DNA of 46,797 nucleotides from Clostridiales bacterium (lineage in GTDB: Bacteria > Bacillota > Clostridia > Peptostreptococcales > Anaerovoracaceae). The position numbers and the translations under genes are program-made. The notes under the pieces are model-generated. The model had not been told where the DNA came from. It saw nothing but the letters and a program-made list of their open reading frames with translations, and did not search any database. The stretch lies in assembly GCA_022766365.1 (NCBI GenBank), contig JALENW010000025.1, positions 1 to 46,797 on the forward strand. The letters are read 5' to 3'. This document shows, piece by piece, positions 29,757 through 38,332 of this stretch (position 1 is the first letter of the stretch; the number at the start of each line of letters is the position of its first letter).

Positions 29757-29806
29757 ATTTCAAATCTCCTTATTTATTATTTTACGTTCACTATTACAAT
29801 ATATAT

Positions 29807-29848
29807 GCTGATGCGAATACCGATGTGGCTGATGCGAATACCGATGTG
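29807..29848. repeat. Tandem 21-bp duplication between ribD and ribE
   Basis: GCTGATGCGAATACCGATGT plus one G is present twice in exact tandem, in the 119-bp gap between ribD and ribE. No function seen. Confidence 0.85.
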
Positions 29849-29875
29849 GCTGTTTCTGATTTCGGCTGAAGTTGA

Positions 29876-31057
29876 TCAGGTTCCTGCCCGGTTTACTTTT
29901 AGATCTGCAAGAGGATAAATTATTCTGCCTGAAATCAGGATATCTTTTTCTAAGGAGTTAAATCCTTCGATTTTTATTTCAGGGCAGAAGTTAGGATTCG
30001 GAAATCCTGAGCCTCCAATGCTTGGAAGTGCATTTTTCCCACCAAGTATCTTTGGAGCTATGTAGAAATATGCATAGTCCGCAAGCTTGTGACCGAGAAA
30101 ACTTGCATGAACGGTACTGCCCCCTTCAACCAGTATGCTGTCAATGTTGTAGGGCGGTTTTGCAAGATAGTCGAGTACATCATACAAATTGAGGAAGCCG
30201 TTTTCATTCACATCTATTCCAATGACATCAACTCCGGCAGCGGATAGAATTGAAACCTTATCTCCACTGGTTTTTTTGCCCCTTTGAGCTAAAGTATTTT
30301 TGCCGCATATGACTAAGGTTTTAATCTTATCAGCTGTTTTTACAATTTTGCATTCTAAAGGTATCCTAAGATTGGCATCTAAAATTATTCGAACAGGATT
30401 GTTACCGCTAAAATTTTCTATCCTGCAGTTGAGAGTCGGATCATCTTCCAATACTGTATTTATTCCGACTAATATTCCCATATACTTGTGCCTTAGTATA
30501 TGGGCGTGATTTCTGGAAGCTTCCGATGTTATCCATTGAGACATGCCGGATGCTGAAGCCGTTTTGCCATCCATGGTTTCGGCAATTTTGAGTGCTACGA
30601 ACGGTCTGTGCAGAAGCTGTTTTGTTATAAAGAATTTATTCATTTCTTTTGCTTCATTTTCCAGCAGACCTACTTCTACCTCAATTCCATTATTTCTTAA
30701 AATATTAATACCTTTGCCTGATACGACCGGGTTAGGATCAGTCATAGCACAGACTACTCTGTTTATATTTGCCGAAATAATCGCTTCAGTACATGGTGGA
30801 GTTTTTCCATAGTGACAGCAAGGTTCAAGAGTAACGTAAAGAGTCGATCCTGCAAGATTTTCCGGGGTTTTTACAGAGGAAATCGCTTCACGCTCAGCAT
30901 GGGGCATGCCATAAGCATGGTGATAACCGATACCCAGGATTTCACCGGATTTAACTATTACTGCACCGACCATAGGGTTGGGGTTGACCGATCCGGCACC
31001 TTTTTTTGCTTCGTGTAAAGCAATTTTCATATACTTTTCGTCCTCTTTTGATATCAT
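29876..31057 (-). CDS. ribD: Bifunctional riboflavin deaminase-reductase
   Basis: Deaminates and reduces the GTP-derived pyrimidine. The N-terminal deaminase has the zinc/catalytic motif HAE (residues 53-55) and PCCHYGKTPPC (zinc Cys80 and Cys89). The C-terminal reductase (about 150-365) has VALKIAETMDGKTA and ILVEGGSTVHASFL. 393 residues. The ATG at 31057 has GGAGG 8 nt upstream; the TTG five codons earlier overlaps that site. First gene of the operon, behind the FMN riboswitch. Confidence 0.97.
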   Translation of the reverse strand: MISKEDEKYMKIALHEAKKGAGSVNPNPMVGAVIVKSGEILGIGYHHAYGMPHAEREAISSVKTPENLAGSTLYVTLEPCCHYGKTPPCTEAIISANINRVVCAMTDPNPVVSGKGINILRNNGIEVEVGLLENEAKEMNKFFITKQLLHRPFVALKIAETMDGKTASASGMSQWITSEASRNHAHILRHKYMGILVGINTVLEDDPTLNCRIENFSGNNPVRIILDANLRIPLECKIVKTADKIKTLVICGKNTLAQRGKKTSGDKVSILSAAGVDVIGIDVNENGFLNLYDVLDYLAKPPYNIDSILVEGGSTVHASFLGHKLADYAYFYIAPKILGGKNALPSIGGSGFPNPNFCPEIKIEGFNSLEKDILISGRIIYPLADLKVNRAGT

Positions 31058-31096
31058 TTCACAATCCTCCAAGTAGTTATCTTTAATATAGGGTAT

Positions 31097-31128
31097 AAAA
31101 AAGAGTGCCTCCTTGTCAGGGCACTCTT
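31097..31128 (-). terminator. Second leader terminator, proximal to ribD
   Basis: On minus, AAGAGTGCC pairs with GGCACTCTT (9 bp) around a 10-nt loop and is followed by TTTT. It lies 40 nt before the ribD start and 33 nt after another complete terminator, so the rib leader has two in series. Confidence 0.85.
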
Positions 31129-31160
31129 AAAAAATCTTGGAACCAGCCACATGTTTCAGC

Positions 31161-31187
31161 AAATAAAAACCGAGAAAAAATTCTCGG
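31161..31187 (-). terminator. First leader terminator of the FMN riboswitch
   Basis: On minus, CCGAGAA pairs with TTCTCGG around a TTTT loop, then TTTTTATTT. It is about 30 nt beyond the aptamer, where the FMN-controlled terminator is expected. Confidence 0.85.
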
Positions 31188-31215
31188 GCGTTCAACAAAA
31201 CAACTGTCATTCAGC

Positions 31216-31349
31216 TATCTTCTTCCATCCAGACTATACTGTCGGTCTCGGAGTTGCACCGAGTCAGCTCAAAATCAAATTGTACTCGAATATGATTCAT
31301 CGCTCGCGGACTATACCGCCGGTCGGGAATTACACCCTGCCCTGAAGAT
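31216..31349 (-). promoter_or_regulatory. FMN riboswitch (RFN element)
   Basis: Minus strand carries the conserved RFN blocks in order: TTCAGGGCAGGGTG, AATTCCCGACCGGCGGTATA, GTCCGCGAGC, a GGTGCAACTCC-type block and CCGACAGTATAGTCTGGATG, ending GAAGAAGAT. It lies in the leader of ribD and should shut the rib genes off when FMN is abundant. Confidence 0.97.
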
Positions 31350-31369
31350 TTATTAAGTTTGTTAATCCT

Positions 31370-31398
31370 ATTATAAGCCTACATATGGCTATTTTCAA
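31370..31398 (-). promoter_or_regulatory. Sigma-A promoter of the rib operon
   Basis: On minus: TTGAAA, a 17-bp spacer, perfect TATAAT, about 21 nt before the aptamer. Confidence 0.8.
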
Positions 31399-31457
31399 GT
31401 ACTTTTAGAAATTTTTATTCTTTCTTTTTTACATAAATTAACGTAAATCTACGTAGG

Positions 31458-32254
31458 TTATAAAAAAAATGGCGTAAATTTGGCGTAAGCATGTAATTTG
31501 CTGAGTTCATTTCGTACAGTATTATTATCCAAATGAGTATATAAATTTAAAATCATCTTAATATCTCTATGACCCATTACAGATTGAATTGCTTTTATAT
31601 TCAATCCTGATTCTACCATTCTTGTGCATGCGGTATATCTTAGAATATGAGGGGATATAATGGGCAGTTTAATATCTCTGTTCTCATTTTTAGAGGATAT
31701 ACTTTTCATATTTCTTCTTACGTTTGAAGGATAAAGCGGTTTACCGGTTTTAGAAGTATTTGATATGAATATGAAGTTTTTAAACCCGTTCAATTCAAAC
31801 GTCTTGTCAAACTCAAGCTCATTCACTATTTTTATCTGTTCAATCAAAATAGCTCGAACGTATTCTGTCATTGGAATAATTCGCATTCCGGCTTTTGTTT
31901 TAGTGCCGTAATCACAATAGAATTGTGTTTTTCCGTCTATTCTTCGGTAATGAAGCTGATGATTTATATTAATTTGATTATTTGTAAAATCTATATCATC
32001 AATAGTTAATCCTAAAGCTTCTCCAATTCTCAACCCTGTTGCAAGAAGCAGGGCGTACAGGTGGAAGAAATATTTTCCGTTCTTAGACAATTTAACTCTC
32101 TATAAAATTCTTTTTCTTCTTCGACTGATAAAGCGAATTTAGATTTTGAATCGGAGATTGGAAAATGCTTCATACAATGCGAGGCAGGATTTTTGAGTAT
32201 TATATCATCATCAACAGCAGTTTGTACTGACAAAATATTTAATTTCCACACCAA
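31458..32254 (-). pseudogene. Tyrosine recombinase/integrase remnant, frameshifted
   Basis: Two minus-strand frames make up a phage-type integrase. Frame 1 (32030-32254) has the end of the core-binding domain (VDDDIILKNPAS...). Frame 2 (31458-32090) has most of the catalytic domain: Arg in LLATGLRIGEALGL, HILRYT, GH and a Tyr in NLYTHL. A shift near 32090 breaks the frame, and the N-terminal about 100 residues are missing. No element, attachment site or excisionase is recognisable beside it, so it is a relic of a lost mobile element. Confidence 0.85.
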
Positions 32255-32309
32255 TCAGAATATGTTCTATGTTTTCGCACAAGAATTTTAAAAATTTTTG
32301 ATCGGTCTA

Positions 32310-32338
32310 TTGACGGTCTATGAGGAAGTAGATATAAT
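32310..32338 (+). promoter_or_regulatory. Sigma-A promoter of the Tad locus
   Basis: TTGACG, a 17-bp spacer, perfect TATAAT. It is the only strong promoter seen before the closely packed genes 32466-39097. Confidence 0.75.
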
Positions 32339-32465
32339 GTCGCCAACAGATGGAAAAAAATGGAAAATAAAAACCGGGAATGACGCATAAACAAGATGGA
32401 ATCAAGGATAATTTATTAAAACTCGATCATAATATCAGTTTGAAAATCAATGGAGGAGGTTCATA

Positions 32466-33383
32466 GTGTTTTTAAATCAACTGTTTGGAATCAATGGAAA
32501 TAACGATGGCGGGAACTGGAAGAAAAATAAGGGCTGCCGCAGTAATCAGATTGAAAATGCCGAAATGGAGAATGGATCAAGAAAACTATTGAAATCATTT
32601 GGAGAAAATGTTACTTCATATGGTGATTCAGATAATTCAAATGAGAATTATGAGAGCCGAATTGAAAGATCACCGAGAAAAACCGTAAAAATCGGTATGT
32701 ACTCAATTGACAGTTCTTATGAGATTTCTTTACTGGCACTTGTCTTAGCAGATAAATTATTTAAAAAGTATAGCAGTCAATGTTTGTATATTTGCCATAA
32801 GCCATTTTCTCTTTTGAAGAAAAATTACTTTGGTTGTGAATCTGCATACAGTGATAAGGAGGATATCAGGAAACTTGCGAAGTTTCTATTTTATATGGAC
32901 GATAAGCCGTTTTCTGAAATGAGTCATTTAATAGAGAATATATATAATTTGGATTATATATTTACATATGGAACGGATAAGCTTTTGGGAAATCCGAATT
33001 ACAACAGTATATCCGGATTTGTACGTTGGATTGAGGATTCCAATCAATATAATTATATATTTTGTGATATCGGTGATAATTTAGATTTGGAAAACATAGA
33101 ATTTCTGAGAGAGTGTGATGTCATAGTACGGGGCAGCAGGAATTTCCCCGGGAGTATGGATACCCTCGATATGGATAGGAGAAGAACCATAGATGTAATA
33201 TTTGATGCGAATACAGAAAGTGATCTGGGTTGCTATGCAAGTGATATCAATAAGGTTAATATGCTGAGAGACGGAGAGTTCAGTTATTCTTTTCAGTTGA
33301 ACAATGATTTAGAATTCCTAATCGACAATTTGATGAAATGTGAACTGGTAAGGAAGACTTTCGTAAGCAAGGTGAACTCTTGA
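32466..33383 (+). CDS. TadZ/CpaE-position protein lacking a P-loop
   Basis: First gene of the Tad locus, where a MinD-like TadZ is expected; TadZ proteins place the pilus machine at the cell pole or membrane. The start is GTG 32466 with GGAGG 6 nt upstream. After a hydrophilic N-terminus of about 75 residues, KTVKIGMYSIDSSYEISLLA resembles the first strand and helix of a MinD fold, but the Walker A Gly-Lys-Thr is absent (SIDSSYEIS). A later YNYIFCDIGDNL resembles the Walker-B/switch strand (D-x-GD). 305 residues. The identity as a degenerate TadZ pseudo-ATPase rests on fold pattern and position, not on a clear motif. Confidence 0.65.
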   Translation: MFLNQLFGINGNNDGGNWKKNKGCRSNQIENAEMENGSRKLLKSFGENVTSYGDSDNSNENYESRIERSPRKTVKIGMYSIDSSYEISLLALVLADKLFKKYSSQCLYICHKPFSLLKKNYFGCESAYSDKEDIRKLAKFLFYMDDKPFSEMSHLIENIYNLDYIFTYGTDKLLGNPNYNSISGFVRWIEDSNQYNYIFCDIGDNLDLENIEFLRECDVIVRGSRNFPGSMDTLDMDRRRTIDVIFDANTESDLGCYASDINKVNMLRDGEFSYSFQLNNDLEFLIDNLMKCELVRKTFVSKVNS

Positions 33384-33417
33384 TCAGTATTGACCCTGGG
33401 AGAGTGGATGAATTCAT

Positions 33418-34719
33418 ATGTATAAGATAAATGAAGACCTGTATGCAGACTTTAGCAATATGGAAGAAGTTACAGGTAACTCTAAGAGGTTAATAAACGA
33501 GTATGCACCAAATCCCAAAGATTTGAGGATAGATACTACAGAACAGATAGTTAGGTCTGTAAAGTCATGGCTTATGTTTGAGTCAGGGAAAGCAGAAATA
33601 GAAGATGCTGAACTCATCAGAGAGATCGAAGATAGAATTTTCAAAGAATCATCGGGGATTACCGTAGATGAAATGAAACAAATTAAGGATAGGGTTCTTC
33701 TAAGACTCAGATCACCCCTTGGCATTCTACAGCCGCTTGTTTCAGATCCCGGAGTTAATGAGGTTATGGTCAATGGAGTTGATAATATTTTTGTGGAGCG
33801 AAACGGGAAAGTCATGAGAATAGATGATTCTTTTTCCTGTGAAGAAGAACTCAAAGATATTATACGATATATCGCAGGAGGTGTTCACAGAGAGTTTAAT
33901 GAATTAAATCCAATTGTTGATGCGCGTCTTCCCGATGGATCCAGAGTATGTGGAATATACAACAACGTTGCCATAGGAGGCCCTGCACTCAGTATAAGAA
34001 AATTCAGGAAAGAGAAGATAAACATGGACAGTATGCTCTCTTATGGATCTATAACAAGTGAATGTGCAGAAGAACTTAAAAAGTGGGTTAAAGCCGGCTA
34101 TAACATATTCGTAAGTGGAGGTACTTCCTCCGGGAAAACTACATTTTTAAACGCGCTTTCTGACTATATTCCATCTGAGGAAAGGATCGTAGTAATAGAG
34201 GATTCATCTGAACTTAATATGAATCAAGTGGATAATATTGTATACATGGAATGCCGGAATGCCAACAGCATAGGACGAGGAGGAGTCGATATGTCAAGCC
34301 TTATAAAAACGAGCTTGAGACTTAGGCCTGATAGAATTATTGTTGGCGAGGTTCGAGGAGGTGAGGTATTCCAAATGGTCCAAGCTATGAATTCAGGGCA
34401 CTCCGGATCCATGTCTACAGGTCATGGCAATTCTGTTCAAGGGATGTTGAGAAGGTTGGAATCTATGTATTTAATGGCTATAGATATTCCTGTAGATGCA
34501 ATAAGAATGCAGATTGCAGAAGCTATAGACATAATGGTTCATCTAAACAGAAGAAGAGATGGGACAAGAGCTGTGGAATCTGTAGCAGAACTCGTTGGTT
34601 ATGAGAAAGGAGAGTATGTTTTAAATTATCTCTATGAGATGGATGATAATTTGAATCTTACACGAACAGAAAATAAGATGATAAGAACAATCAAGATGAG
34701 AAAATTAGAGAAGGAATAA
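33418..34719 (+). CDS. tadA: Tad/type IV pilus assembly ATPase TadA (CpaF)
   Basis: Hexameric secretion ATPase that powers pilin assembly at the cytoplasmic side. An N-terminal helical part (1-110) leads to the conserved MVNGVDNIFVERNGK region; Walker A is GGTSSGKTT (234-242), the Walker B region is DRIIVGEVRGGE and the His box is GHSGSMSTGHGNS. 433 residues is typical of CpaF. It is 34 bp behind the TadZ-like gene and four bases before TadB. Confidence 0.97.
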   Translation: MYKINEDLYADFSNMEEVTGNSKRLINEYAPNPKDLRIDTTEQIVRSVKSWLMFESGKAEIEDAELIREIEDRIFKESSGITVDEMKQIKDRVLLRLRSPLGILQPLVSDPGVNEVMVNGVDNIFVERNGKVMRIDDSFSCEEELKDIIRYIAGGVHREFNELNPIVDARLPDGSRVCGIYNNVAIGGPALSIRKFRKEKINMDSMLSYGSITSECAEELKKWVKAGYNIFVSGGTSSGKTTFLNALSDYIPSEERIVVIEDSSELNMNQVDNIVYMECRNANSIGRGGVDMSSLIKTSLRLRPDRIIVGEVRGGEVFQMVQAMNSGHSGSMSTGHGNSVQGMLRRLESMYLMAIDIPVDAIRMQIAEAIDIMVHLNRRRDGTRAVESVAELVGYEKGEYVLNYLYEMDDNLNLTRTENKMIRTIKMRKLEKE

Positions 34720-34723
34720 AACC

Positions 34724-35485
34724 ATGGCAGTGGATAATCGAGACGTTATGACGGATAATTACAATACTCCGCACACAAGAAAAGCAGTTTTACTTCTATA
34801 TGCCGCCGGGCTGTCAATGTGCATTGGATATTTGCTTTACAGAAGTTTTTTACTTGTCGCGGTCACTCCCTTAGTATATTTGTTGCTGATAAAAACTCTG
34901 ACGGAGTATAAGAAAAAGAAATTGAAAAAGAATTTTAACAGTGAGTTTAAAGACTTTTTGTATTCCTTGAGTGGATCATTCGGAACAGGCAGGCATCTAT
35001 CGGAAGCCTTGATTGAAGCAGAGAAGAATCTAAGTAAGGTATATCCTGATGGTAGTCAGATGATAAGTGAAGTTCGGAAAATTCGTATGCACTTAAAGCT
35101 GACCGGTTATGACGAAATAAAGGTTTTAGAAGAATTCAAGCTAAGAAGACCCACTGAAGATGTTATTGATTTTGTTGAAATGTATAAAGCCTGCCGTGAA
35201 AGTGGTGGAGATTTTGCAGGAGTTCTGTCAAAGGGTGCCGGCTTAATTGCAGAGAAACTGACGATAGATAGAGAGATAGACGCCATCACATATCAGAAGA
35301 AGTTCGAGGGGAGAATTATCGGAGTTATGCCAATAGCATTGCTTGTTTTCTTAAATATGTTTGCTCCTGAATATATCAAACCTCTGTATGAAGGTTTATC
35401 AGGCCGTATAGTTATGACTTTTGGTCTTGTATTGACAATATTGGCCTTTGTAATGATTGAGAGGATTACAGAAGTTGAAATATAG
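34724..35485 (+). CDS. Tad pilus inner-membrane platform protein, TadB-like
   Basis: Membrane platform paired with the TadA ATPase. Two N-terminal hydrophobic segments (about 25-60), a cytoplasmic T2SSF-type helical domain (about 75-190, with SGSFGTGRHLSEALIEAE and CRESGGDF), and two C-terminal segments (about 200-250). 253 residues is shorter than proteobacterial TadB (about 320). Start ATG 34724 directly follows tadA. Confidence 0.85.
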   Translation: MAVDNRDVMTDNYNTPHTRKAVLLLYAAGLSMCIGYLLYRSFLLVAVTPLVYLLLIKTLTEYKKKKLKKNFNSEFKDFLYSLSGSFGTGRHLSEALIEAEKNLSKVYPDGSQMISEVRKIRMHLKLTGYDEIKVLEEFKLRRPTEDVIDFVEMYKACRESGGDFAGVLSKGAGLIAEKLTIDREIDAITYQKKFEGRIIGVMPIALLVFLNMFAPEYIKPLYEGLSGRIVMTFGLVLTILAFVMIERITEVEI

Positions 35486-35507
35486 AAATATAGAAAAGAA
35501 AGATACG

Positions 35508-36539
35508 ATGCTAAAATCTTTAAACCTATATATATCGATCTTGAGAGAAGGCAAAAATCAGAAATACCTTATATTATCTTTTGTGATTGTATCTTTAATT
35601 ATGACAATTGAAATTTGCAAAGGCCTTTTTTTACAACCGAAATTTGTCACAGATAACGATGGGAATTTAATTGCCATAGAAAGGCCTTACCGAAAGAAGG
35701 CAGAGCAAATTCATATGATTGCTGAAATCAAGAATGGAAAGAACATTTCTGAGGTTCCTGTAGACATTAAAGTGTCGAGCAGAGATTCTTTAAGAAATAA
35801 GGAGCAGTCAAAAAAGATAAGCAATCATAAATCATATGATGAAGGAAAAGCTGTTAGGAGAGAAGAGGAATTAAGGATAAACAGAAATATCCGGAGAGAA
35901 TTACGTATTGCAGACGAGAATAAAAACAAGAGATATGTTTTACCAAAGAAATTGAGAGACGGTGAAACAATCAGGTGGAGATATAGTAAAGAAAGCGGAT
36001 TTCCAAAGGCGATATTGTTATTTCCTGTAATTCCAACAGGAATAGTAATGCTGTCGAAAAGTGAAAAAAGAAGAATTGAAAAGGAAGAGGTTGAAGCATT
36101 GCGTTGTGCGATTCCTAAATTTACACATCAATTTGTTTTGTATTTGAATTCAGGGTTGATAGTCACTGATATTTTGGAAAAATTGAGTAAAAGATACGGA
36201 CTGATTGAAGAAAGGAATCCTTTAGAAGAGATGGTGGTTCAAGCAGAAGAGAATGCGAAAATGCTCAACACCACATCGATCGTTTCCCTGCAAAAACTGG
36301 CAGAAATGACTGCTGTTAGTGAGTTTATGAGGATAATAACAATTATATATGATAGTCAGATAAGGGGGATTGATATACGAAATAAATTAGAAAATGAGAG
36401 CAAAATCCTCTGGCACGATAGAAAAAAGGTTGCAGAGGAGAAGGGGCATATTGCTGAGAGCAAGTTAGCATTTCCACTTTCTATATTGCTGATAGTGTTA
36501 ATGCTTATAACAGCGGCCCCTGCCATGATGGAGTTATGA
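35508..36539 (+). CDS. Tad pilus platform protein, TadC-like
   Basis: Second T2SSF-type platform protein. One membrane segment lies near residues 21-43, a basic hydrophilic stretch at about 50-160, another segment near 170-190, then a cytoplasmic helical domain (about 200-310) and a terminal membrane segment (FPLSILLIVLMLITAAP). I use ATG 35508; an in-frame TTG at 35457 would overlap tadB, and the ribosome site (GAAAG) is weak. The N-terminal half is diverged and its basic insert is unusual for the family. Confidence 0.75.
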   Translation: MLKSLNLYISILREGKNQKYLILSFVIVSLIMTIEICKGLFLQPKFVTDNDGNLIAIERPYRKKAEQIHMIAEIKNGKNISEVPVDIKVSSRDSLRNKEQSKKISNHKSYDEGKAVRREEELRINRNIRRELRIADENKNKRYVLPKKLRDGETIRWRYSKESGFPKAILLFPVIPTGIVMLSKSEKRRIEKEEVEALRCAIPKFTHQFVLYLNSGLIVTDILEKLSKRYGLIEERNPLEEMVVQAEENAKMLNTTSIVSLQKLAEMTAVSEFMRIITIIYDSQIRGIDIRNKLENESKILWHDRKKVAEEKGHIAESKLAFPLSILLIVLMLITAAPAMMEL

Positions 36540-36566
36540 AAAAGCGGGCAAAAGGAGATGTATACT

Positions 36567-36740
36567 ATGTTTAGGAAAGTAAAGAAAGTAATTAGAAGAA
36601 CGCCAATAGGTAATAAGGGTGGAATGGAAATGGTGCAAGTTGCCATTCTAATAGCAATTGCTGTAATAATCGGATTAATTTTCAAGTCGGAAATTACGAG
36701 TTTTGTAAATGATACATTTGACTCTCTACAAGATTTTTAA
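36567..36740 (+). CDS. Small prepilin-like protein, 57 aa
   Basis: Position and layout suggest the Flp-type major pilin of the locus: a basic leader (MFRKVKKVIRRT), then GNKGGMEMVQ and a 20-residue hydrophobic helix (VAILIAIAVIIGLIF). Class III prepilins have Gly before the cut and Glu at +5; here Gly-Gly-Met-Glu places Glu at +2, so the processing site is not standard. ATG 36567 has AAAGGAG 8 nt upstream. No prepilin peptidase is present in the window. Confidence 0.7.
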   Translation: MFRKVKKVIRRTPIGNKGGMEMVQVAILIAIAVIIGLIFKSEITSFVNDTFDSLQDF

Positions 36741-37071
36741 AAAATTCCTTAACAAAAAAGGAAGCGAGATGGTGGAGGCAACAATGGTTCTGCCCATAGT
36801 GATTCTAATAATATTGGGACTTCTCTGCTTCCTTGTTTTTTTCTTCAGAGCTTCTACGATGCAGTATAGGCAGCACCGGGAATCTATAGATAATTCAAAT
36901 GAATCAGGAGCTGTATTTGAAATCAACAGGACAGAATATTCGTATAGCAGAAGTATAAAATCAATCAATCAAAAGACATATAAATCCGGCAAGTGGGACA
37001 GAATATATGTTCTGAATGAAGAAAGCATTCTGAGAATTGGAGGGATTGCCGTTGATCTGTTTGAAGACTAG
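36709..37071 (+). CDS. TadE-like pseudopilin
   Basis: A basic leader is followed by GSEMVEATMVLPIVILIILG (residues 18-37), the TadE-type motif with Glu beside a hydrophobic helix, then a 75-residue extracellular part. It overlaps the preceding gene by 32 bp in another frame; no strong ribosome site is visible, so translation is probably coupled. 120 residues is normal for TadE minor pilins. Confidence 0.8.
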   Translation: MIHLTLYKIFKKFLNKKGSEMVEATMVLPIVILIILGLLCFLVFFFRASTMQYRQHRESIDNSNESGAVFEINRTEYSYSRSIKSINQKTYKSGKWDRIYVLNEESILRIGGIAVDLFED

Positions 37072-38311
37072 TATACCAAAGTTTTTTAGGAGAAAAAATG
37101 GCTCATTATCAATTTATTTAGCAATCTTTTTCGTACTCATTATTTCTGTAGCGGTCCTATTTATTCAAAATGCTAAGAATGAAGCTGTCATATCATCCGC
37201 TAAATCTTTGGGGTCTGTCTGGCTTCAAAGTGAACTCGGAAAATACGATAGGCATCTTTACAAGAATTATGGAATATACGGGTTCTATGGAGATTGCGAG
37301 GAAATAAAGAGGGATGTAGATTATATGGCCAAATATTCTTTTAAAGGGAAAAAATATATTAAATACGGTGGATGTAAAGTGGATCTCGGTAATTTAAATG
37401 TAGAAAATTCTGCAGTATTTAAAGAACAGATTGTAAGAGCTGCCGGTAGTGAGCAGTTTAAAAAAATTATAGAAAGAAAAAAACCGGAAGATATAGAAGA
37501 TAATTTTTACTTTGAGAGCCGAGATAAAATCCAAGGTGTTATAAACAATAATGCCGTAATAGCTGATTTACCTTCATACGGTAACAACAAGACCATAACC
37601 ATATCAGGACTAATATCAAAGCTTAAAGATGTCGATTCCATCGGGAGCATATTTAAGAAAGCGGGAGAAGCCTATATGGTTGATAAGTATGTGCATGGGT
37701 TTTTTAAAAATTACAGAGATAATAAAGGCATTGGACAAACTTTGTTTTCAAATGAGGAAGAATATATAATAGCAGGAAAATTCCACGATGAATCGAATAG
37801 AAAAAAAGTTAAACATTATATCATGGGAATCAGGCAGGCTATGAATACAATGACCATAGTAACTAATCCCGATATGATGGAAGAGATAACTTCCGCGGCG
37901 GCTGCTCTGACTCCGGGCCCTGAGGCAGTTATAACTGAGGCACTTCTAATCGAAGCTTGGGCTTTGGCAGAGAGTGAAAATGACTATCAACTTTTAATAA
38001 GAGGCAGGAAAGTTCCTCTCAGAAAAGATAGAGCAGAGTGGGCCGTGGATATTGACTCAATAGCTCATGGGATAAAAGAAGGGTATGTTGATATGGATAA
38101 TAAAGTGGGAGAAAGTTACGAAAACTATTTGAGCCTCTTTATGTATATCATGGACGAGGATACCAAACTGTTGCGGATGATGGACCTTATACAGATAAAT
38201 ATGAGGTTGAATTATTATGAAGATTTCCTATTAAGGGAATACTATGTAGGTTTAAGTCTGATGCTCAATGTCAATAACAGATCCGTAGTAATAGAAAAAA
38301 GTTATTATTAA
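37052..38311 (+). CDS. Tad-locus membrane-anchored extracellular protein
   Basis: One N-terminal membrane segment (about residues 17-37, after KFFRRKNGS) and a large, mostly hydrophilic exported domain of about 380 residues. It sits where TadG-type or DUF5702-type proteins occur in clostridial Tad loci, but I cannot name the family firmly. The best start is TTG 37052 with GGAGGG 9 nt upstream, inside the 3' end of the previous gene; no ATG is available near it. Confidence 0.75.
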   Translation: MICLKTSIPKFFRRKNGSLSIYLAIFFVLIISVAVLFIQNAKNEAVISSAKSLGSVWLQSELGKYDRHLYKNYGIYGFYGDCEEIKRDVDYMAKYSFKGKKYIKYGGCKVDLGNLNVENSAVFKEQIVRAAGSEQFKKIIERKKPEDIEDNFYFESRDKIQGVINNNAVIADLPSYGNNKTITISGLISKLKDVDSIGSIFKKAGEAYMVDKYVHGFFKNYRDNKGIGQTLFSNEEEYIIAGKFHDESNRKKVKHYIMGIRQAMNTMTIVTNPDMMEEITSAAAALTPGPEAVITEALLIEAWALAESENDYQLLIRGRKVPLRKDRAEWAVDIDSIAHGIKEGYVDMDNKVGESYENYLSLFMYIMDEDTKLLRMMDLIQINMRLNYYEDFLLREYYVGLSLMLNVNNRSVVIEKSYY

Positions 38312-38332
38312 AAAAGGACATATGGTAATAGT

